Positions 6,019 through 8,883 of a stretch of DNA of 8,883 nt are shown one piece after another. Position numbers and translations under genes: made by a program. The DNA is taken from positions 1 through 8,883 of the forward strand of contig DASWHK010000207.1 of assembly GCA_036398215.1 (NCBI GenBank), written 5' to 3'. How positions within the stretch are numbered: position 1 is the stretch's first letter; the number at the start of each line of letters is the position of its first letter. This stretch comes from DASWHK01 sp036398215. GTDB taxonomy: Bacteria; Acidobacteriota; UBA890. Below the pieces are notes generated by a model. It saw nothing but the letters and a program-made list of their open reading frames with translations, had not been told where the DNA came from and ran no database searches.

Positions 6019-6960
6019 ATGGAACCGGGGGAGCGGCCGGCCTTGGCCCTGCGCGCGCACGACATCGCTCTCGGCATCGCCGTCGCCCTCGTCTGGGGCA
6101 TGGGGGTGGTCTTCGCCAAGGCGGCGATCGCGCACTTCCCGCCGATCCTGCTGATGGCCCTGCGCTTCGCCGTGACGGCCGCGGCGCTCGTCTGGTTCGT
6201 GCGGCCGCCGTGGGCGCAGACGCTGCGCATCTTCTGGATCGCGCTGGTCTCGGCCGCCGTTCAGTACAGCCTCACCTTCAACGGGCTCAAGGGCCTCGAC
6301 GCCTCGACGGCGGTGCTGGTGCTGCAGCTCGAGGTGCCCCTGCTCGTGCTCCTGGGGGCGGTGCTGCTGAAGGAGAGGCCGGGCCGGCGCAAATGGTGCG
6401 GCATCGCCGTCGCCGTCCTCGGCGTCGGCTTGATCGTCGGCGAGCCGAAGCTGGGCGGCGCCTGGGGCTCGCTCGCGCTGGTCGTCTCGGGCGCCGTCAC
6501 CTGGGCGATCGGGCAGATCATGGTGCGCCGGCTGGTCAGCCTCGACGGCCTCACCCTGATCGCCTGGGTGGCGGTCTTCGCGACCCCGCAGCTGTTTTTC
6601 GTCTCCTATGTGATCGAGGGCGCACCCGGGCCCTATCTCGCCACCGCCGACTGGATCGTCTGGGGCGCCGTCGTCTACCTCGGCCTGATCATGACGGCGC
6701 TCGGCTATGCGCTCTGGTACACCCTCATCCGCCGCCATCCGGTCGGCCAGGTCGCGCCCTTCCTGCTGCTGATGCCGGTGTTCTCGGTGATCGGCGGCAT
6801 GACCCTGCTGGGCGAACGGCCGACCCAGCAGATCGCGCTCGGCGGCGCCGCGGTGATCGCCGGGCTCGCCTTCATCCTGCTCGAGCGGACGCCGGCCGCC
6901 GGGCCGGCCGCCGGGCCCGTGGCCGCACGCCCTCGGCCGACACCGCGAAAATCCCGCTAG
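6019..6960 (+). CDS. EamA-family (DMT superfamily) transporter
   Basis: The protein has 313 residues and two EamA repeats of about five membrane segments each (roughly 15-140 and 148-288), in the inner membrane. The repeats are marked by conserved ends LLKERP (E119) and LLGERP (E266), and by the typical opening DIALGIAVALVWGMGVVFAKAAI. Most bacterial members export amino acids or other metabolites; the substrate cannot be read from sequence. ATG 6019 lacks a clear ribosome site. TTG 6043, eight codons later, has GGGGGAG at 6027-6033 with nine-base spacing, so the true start may be 6043 and the protein 305 residues. The frame is open far upstream but that part is antisense to the MFS gene and is not coding. 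The tail PAAGPAAGPVAARPRPTPRKSR is Pro/Ala/Arg-rich and includes a duplicated 12-mer. The NCS2 permease follows after 74 bases. Confidence 0.88.
   Translation: MEPGERPALALRAHDIALGIAVALVWGMGVVFAKAAIAHFPPILLMALRFAVTAAALVWFVRPPWAQTLRIFWIALVSAAVQYSLTFNGLKGLDASTAVLVLQLEVPLLVLLGAVLLKERPGRRKWCGIAVAVLGVGLIVGEPKLGGAWGSLALVVSGAVTWAIGQIMVRRLVSLDGLTLIAWVAVFATPQLFFVSYVIEGAPGPYLATADWIVWGAVVYLGLIMTALGYALWYTLIRRHPVGQVAPFLLLMPVFSVIGGMTLLGERPTQQIALGGAAVIAGLAFILLERTPAAGPAAGPVAARPRPTPRKSR
6027..6033 (+). promoter_or_regulatory. Possible ribosome binding site for alternative TTG start 6043
   Basis: GGGGGAG stands nine bases before an in-frame TTG at 6043 of the EamA gene. It mirrors the GGGGGGAG/TTG arrangement of the divergent MFS gene and competes with ATG 6019, which has no clear site. 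Confidence 0.35.
6891..6917 (+). repeat. Tandem 12-mer (two copies plus three bases) in the EamA 3' end
   Basis: GCCGGCCGCCGG occurs at 6891-6902 and again, without a gap, at 6903-6914, followed by GCC. It encodes a doubled P-A-A-G unit in the hydrophilic tail. Replication slippage is the likely origin, and length may vary between strains. Confidence 0.8.
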
Positions 6961-6980
6961 GCGCGCCAGCCATACTTGCA

Positions 6981-6987
6981 CTAGCAT
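6981..6987 (+). promoter_or_regulatory. Candidate CTAGC promoter element before the NCS2 permease
   Basis: CTAGCAT lies in the 74-base gap before the permease, 54 bases before its ATG. It shares CTAGCAT with the element at 3630-3636. The nine-mer GCGCCAGCC also precedes both (3622-3630 and 6963-6971), though at different distances. The -35 box is unclear. Confidence 0.28.
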
Positions 6988-7034
6988 TCGACGGACAAGC
7001 CGGTGCGGGGAACCCGGCGGGACGGGGGCGCATC

Positions 7035-8321
7035 ATGAGCAGCGACATCTCCTCTCTCGACTACGGCTTCAGGCCCGGGCAGTGGCTGATCGGCGGCCAG
7101 ATGCTGTTCGTGGCGTTCGGCGCCCTGGTGCTGGTGCCGCTCTTGACCGGCCTCGACCCGAACGTGGCCCTCTTCACCGCGGGCGCGGGCACGCTGGTGT
7201 TCCAGGCCTGCACCCGAGGCAAGGTGCCGATTTTCCTCGCCTCCTCCTTCGCCTTCATCGCGCCGATCATCTACGGGGTCCAGACCTGGGGCATCCCGGG
7301 CACGCTGTGCGGCCTGGCGGCGGCGGGCCTGCTCTACGTCGTGCTCAGCGTCGTCATCCGCATCAGGGGCAGCGAGTTCCTCGAGCGCTACCTGCCGCGG
7401 GTGGTGACCGGCCCGGTCATCATGGTGATCGGCCTGATCCTCGCCCCGATCGGCGTCAACCTGGCGCTCGGCCGGACCGGCGACGGCGCGGCCGTCCTGG
7501 TGCCCGAGGGCACGGCCTTGACGCTCGCGGCGATCGCCCTCGGCGCCACGGTCGTCCTGGCGCTGCTCGGCAGAGGCTTGCTCCGGGTCATCCCCATCCT
7601 GACCGGCGCGGCGGTGGGCTATCTCGCGGCCGTCGTGCTGGGGCTGTTCGGGGACACGCCGCTGGTCGACTTCTCGGTGGTGGCGGCGGCGCCCTGGTTC
7701 AGGATCCCCGCCTTCGTGTTCCCGGAATGGAATCTGGCGGCGATCGTCTTCATCGTGCCGGTGGCGATCGCGCCGGCGATCGAGCACTTCGGCGACATCC
7801 TGGCGATCCGCAGTGTCACCGGCCGCGACTACCTGAAGGACCCCGGCATCCAGAACACCATGCTGGGCGACGGCCTCGCGACCTCCCTCGCCGGCCTGCT
7901 CGGCGGCCCGCCCAACACCACCTACTCCGAGGTGACCGGCGCGGTGACGCTGACCCGGGCCTTCAACCCCGCGATCATGACCTGGGCGGCGATCTGGGCG
8001 ATCGCGCTGTCGTTCATCGGCAAGCTGGGCGCGGTGCTGCAGACCATCCCGACGCCGGTGATGGGCGGCATCCTGGTGCTGCTGTTCGGCGCCATCACGG
8101 TGGTCGGCCTCAACAGCCTGGCGGGCGCCCGCGAGGACCTGACCCGGCCCCGCAACCTGATCATCGTCTCGATGATCCTGGTGCTGGGGATCGGCGGCGC
8201 GGAGATCCCGATCGGCAACTTCGCCCTCGGCGGCATCGGGCTTGCCGGGGTCGTCGGCGTGCTGCTCAACCTGATCCTGCCGCGCCCCAAGGAAGAGCCG
8301 GCGGAAAAGCCGGCGGCTTAG
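7035..8321 (+). CDS. NCS2-family nucleobase permease (uracil/xanthine type)
   Basis: The protein has 428 residues, against 429 for E. coli UraA, with 14 expected membrane segments in the inner membrane. ATG 7035 has a weak GGGGG site at 7023-7027. The N-terminus (YGFRPGQWLIGGQMLFVAFGA) is the classic NCS2 opening. The substrate-site glutamates are visible: E250 in AIEHFGDI (E241 of UraA) and E299 in PNTTYSEVTG (E290 of UraA). UraA H245 corresponds to D254 here, a variation I believe also occurs in Gram-positive pyrimidine permeases. The IPTPVMGG segment (338-345) is also typical. NCS2 carriers take up uracil, xanthine or urate with protons; the PNTTYSE form favours the uracil-type branch. The C-terminus is a short charged tail. 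The gene converges on the sulfatase gene after 11 bases, and its stop is inside a stem-loop. No nucleobase enzyme is nearby to fix the substrate. Confidence 0.9.
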   Translation: MSSDISSLDYGFRPGQWLIGGQMLFVAFGALVLVPLLTGLDPNVALFTAGAGTLVFQACTRGKVPIFLASSFAFIAPIIYGVQTWGIPGTLCGLAAAGLLYVVLSVVIRIRGSEFLERYLPRVVTGPVIMVIGLILAPIGVNLALGRTGDGAAVLVPEGTALTLAAIALGATVVLALLGRGLLRVIPILTGAAVGYLAAVVLGLFGDTPLVDFSVVAAAPWFRIPAFVFPEWNLAAIVFIVPVAIAPAIEHFGDILAIRSVTGRDYLKDPGIQNTMLGDGLATSLAGLLGGPPNTTYSEVTGAVTLTRAFNPAIMTWAAIWAIALSFIGKLGAVLQTIPTPVMGGILVLLFGAITVVGLNSLAGAREDLTRPRNLIIVSMILVLGIGGAEIPIGNFALGGIGLAGVVGVLLNLILPRPKEEPAEKPAA

Positions 8322-8329
8322 GCTCTTCC
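8291..8329. terminator. Stem-loop between convergent genes, possible bidirectional terminator
   Basis: GGAAGAGCC (8291-8299) and GGCTCTTCC (8321-8329) are a perfect nine-base inverted repeat spanning the permease stop codon at 8319-8321. Inside it, GCCGGC (8297-8302) and GCCGGC (8309-8314) can form an alternative stem around GGAAAA. The position 3-4 bases before the convergent sulfatase stop suits a shared terminator, but no T-run follows on either strand. Confidence 0.5.
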
Positions 8330-8332
8330 CCC

Positions 8333-8883
8333 TCACACCGCGGGAAAGCGGGCGCGACGTTCCAGCTCGCCGATCGGCATGGTGTTGCGGATGTAGCTCT
8401 CGGCCGCCGTCCCGGGCGGCTGGTAGTCCCACGAGGTCCCTTGCGCGCGCAGCACAGGCGCGACGAACAGGCGCTGGCGCTGGCTTTCCAGCACCGCCTC
8501 CTTCAGCGCCGCCACGTCCCAGCGCCGCTCGGCCTCCTCGGCGAAGAGGGCGACGGCGTCGCGGCGGCGCTCGCTCGCCGCCAGGTTGGTGAGTTCCCGG
8601 GGGTCCTCCGCGAGGTTGTAGAGCTGGGGCGGGTCGCCCTGGGCGGCCACGTACTTGAAGCGCCCGCGGCGGATCATGAACAGGGGAAAGGCGGTGCCTT
8701 CCCCGAAGTACTCGCCGACCGCCTCGTCGTGGCCGCCGCTGTCCGAGAGGTGCGGCACCAGGCTGCGGCCTTCCAGCGGCGTCGCGTAGGCGCCGCCGGC
8801 GCCGTCGGAGGCGAGCTCCACCAGGCTCGGCAGGACGTCGACCAGCGAGACCGCCTTCGCCACCCGCCGCGCCGGAAACGCCG
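8333..8883 (-). CDS. betC: Choline-sulfatase, C-terminal part (partial)
   Basis: About 182 C-terminal residues are visible. The stop is TGA at 8335-8333 and the frame stays open to the right edge, so the N-terminal part with the formylglycine site lies outside; a GTG at 8863 is internal. The segment reads SLVDVLPSLVELA, LEGRSLVPHL, AVGEYFGEGTAFPLFMIRRGRFKYV, then PPQLYNLAEDPRELTNLAA, which is the usual C-terminal subdomain of type I sulfatases. The last about 60 residues (RRWDVAALKEAVLESQRQR, WDYQPPGTAAESYIRNTM, ELERRARFP) match the extra C-terminal domain specific to choline-sulfatases as I remember it. BetC hydrolyses choline-O-sulfate to choline and sulfate, feeding betaine synthesis and sulfur supply. 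The visible part looks intact. betA, betB or a regulator, if present, would lie to the right. Confidence 0.87.
   Translation of the reverse strand, partial: AFPARRVAKAVSLVDVLPSLVELASDGAGGAYATPLEGRSLVPHLSDSGGHDEAVGEYFGEGTAFPLFMIRRGRFKYVAAQGDPPQLYNLAEDPRELTNLAASERRRDAVALFAEEAERRWDVAALKEAVLESQRQRLFVAPVLRAQGTSWDYQPPGTAAESYIRNTMPIGELERRARFPAV

Noticed and set aside
6210..7034. Long + strand frame joined to the permease
   Set aside because: It is a shifted frame within the EamA gene, rich in Arg; the NCS2 N-terminus begins at ATG 7035.
6981..8432. 483-codon open frame on the - strand
   Set aside because: It is antisense to the NCS2 permease and rich in Asp, Arg, His and Gln; it is the mirror of a membrane protein gene.

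Overview
The window is a strongly GC-rich bacterial chromosome segment with dense, short-spaced genes and G/C-ending codons. GTG and TTG starts are used, and long false open frames lie antisense to real genes. The gene families (fused FAD/Fe-S 2-hydroxyacid dehydrogenase, PhyH dioxygenase, BKACE, choline-sulfatase, EamA and NCS2 carriers) and the base composition fit a metabolically versatile alphaproteobacterium, for example a Rhodospirillales- or Rhizobiales-type organism. No rRNA, tRNA or marker protein is present, so this placement is an inference. I see no mobile element, CRISPR array, phage gene or RNA gene.

Left part (1-4620, all + strand): the 3' end of a FAD/Fe-S oxidoreductase, a PhyH/EctD-like Fe(II)/2-oxoglutarate dioxygenase, a beta-keto acid cleavage enzyme (BKACE), a histone-deacetylase-fold amidohydrolase resembling acetylpolyamine amidohydrolase, an SSAT-like GNAT acetyltransferase whose GTG start overlaps the deacetylase stop, and a fold-type IV PLP aminotransferase. 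Spacing is 58, 26, 18, -4 and 70 bases. This reads as one catabolic cluster, perhaps with internal promoters before the dioxygenase and the aminotransferase. Its logic is N-acetylation and deacetylation of an amine, removal of an amino group, C-C cleavage of a beta-keto acid with acetyl-CoA, and possibly hydroxylation followed by hydroxyacid oxidation. A diamino acid such as beta-lysine or its N-acetyl form is a plausible but unproven substrate. Several enzymes appear to lack residues that define specificity in their characterised relatives, so a new pathway variant is possible.

Right part (4621-8883): a YcaD-like MFS transporter on the - strand converges on the aminotransferase. A 216-base divergent region separates it from an EamA/DMT exporter-type protein, which is followed by an NCS2 (uracil/xanthine-type) permease. 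The permease converges on the C-terminal part of a choline-sulfatase (BetC) on the - strand, with a stem-loop over the permease stop codon. The right part is mostly transport plus choline-O-sulfate use. Its link to the left cluster is only proximity.

No gene-free stretch exceeds 300 bases. The longest, 5803-6018, holds candidate promoters for both flanking genes and a GC-rich hairpin. The tetranucleotide CTAG is found only outside genes or as a stop codon, and four copies lie 20-60 bases before start codons, which suggests a conserved promoter element.
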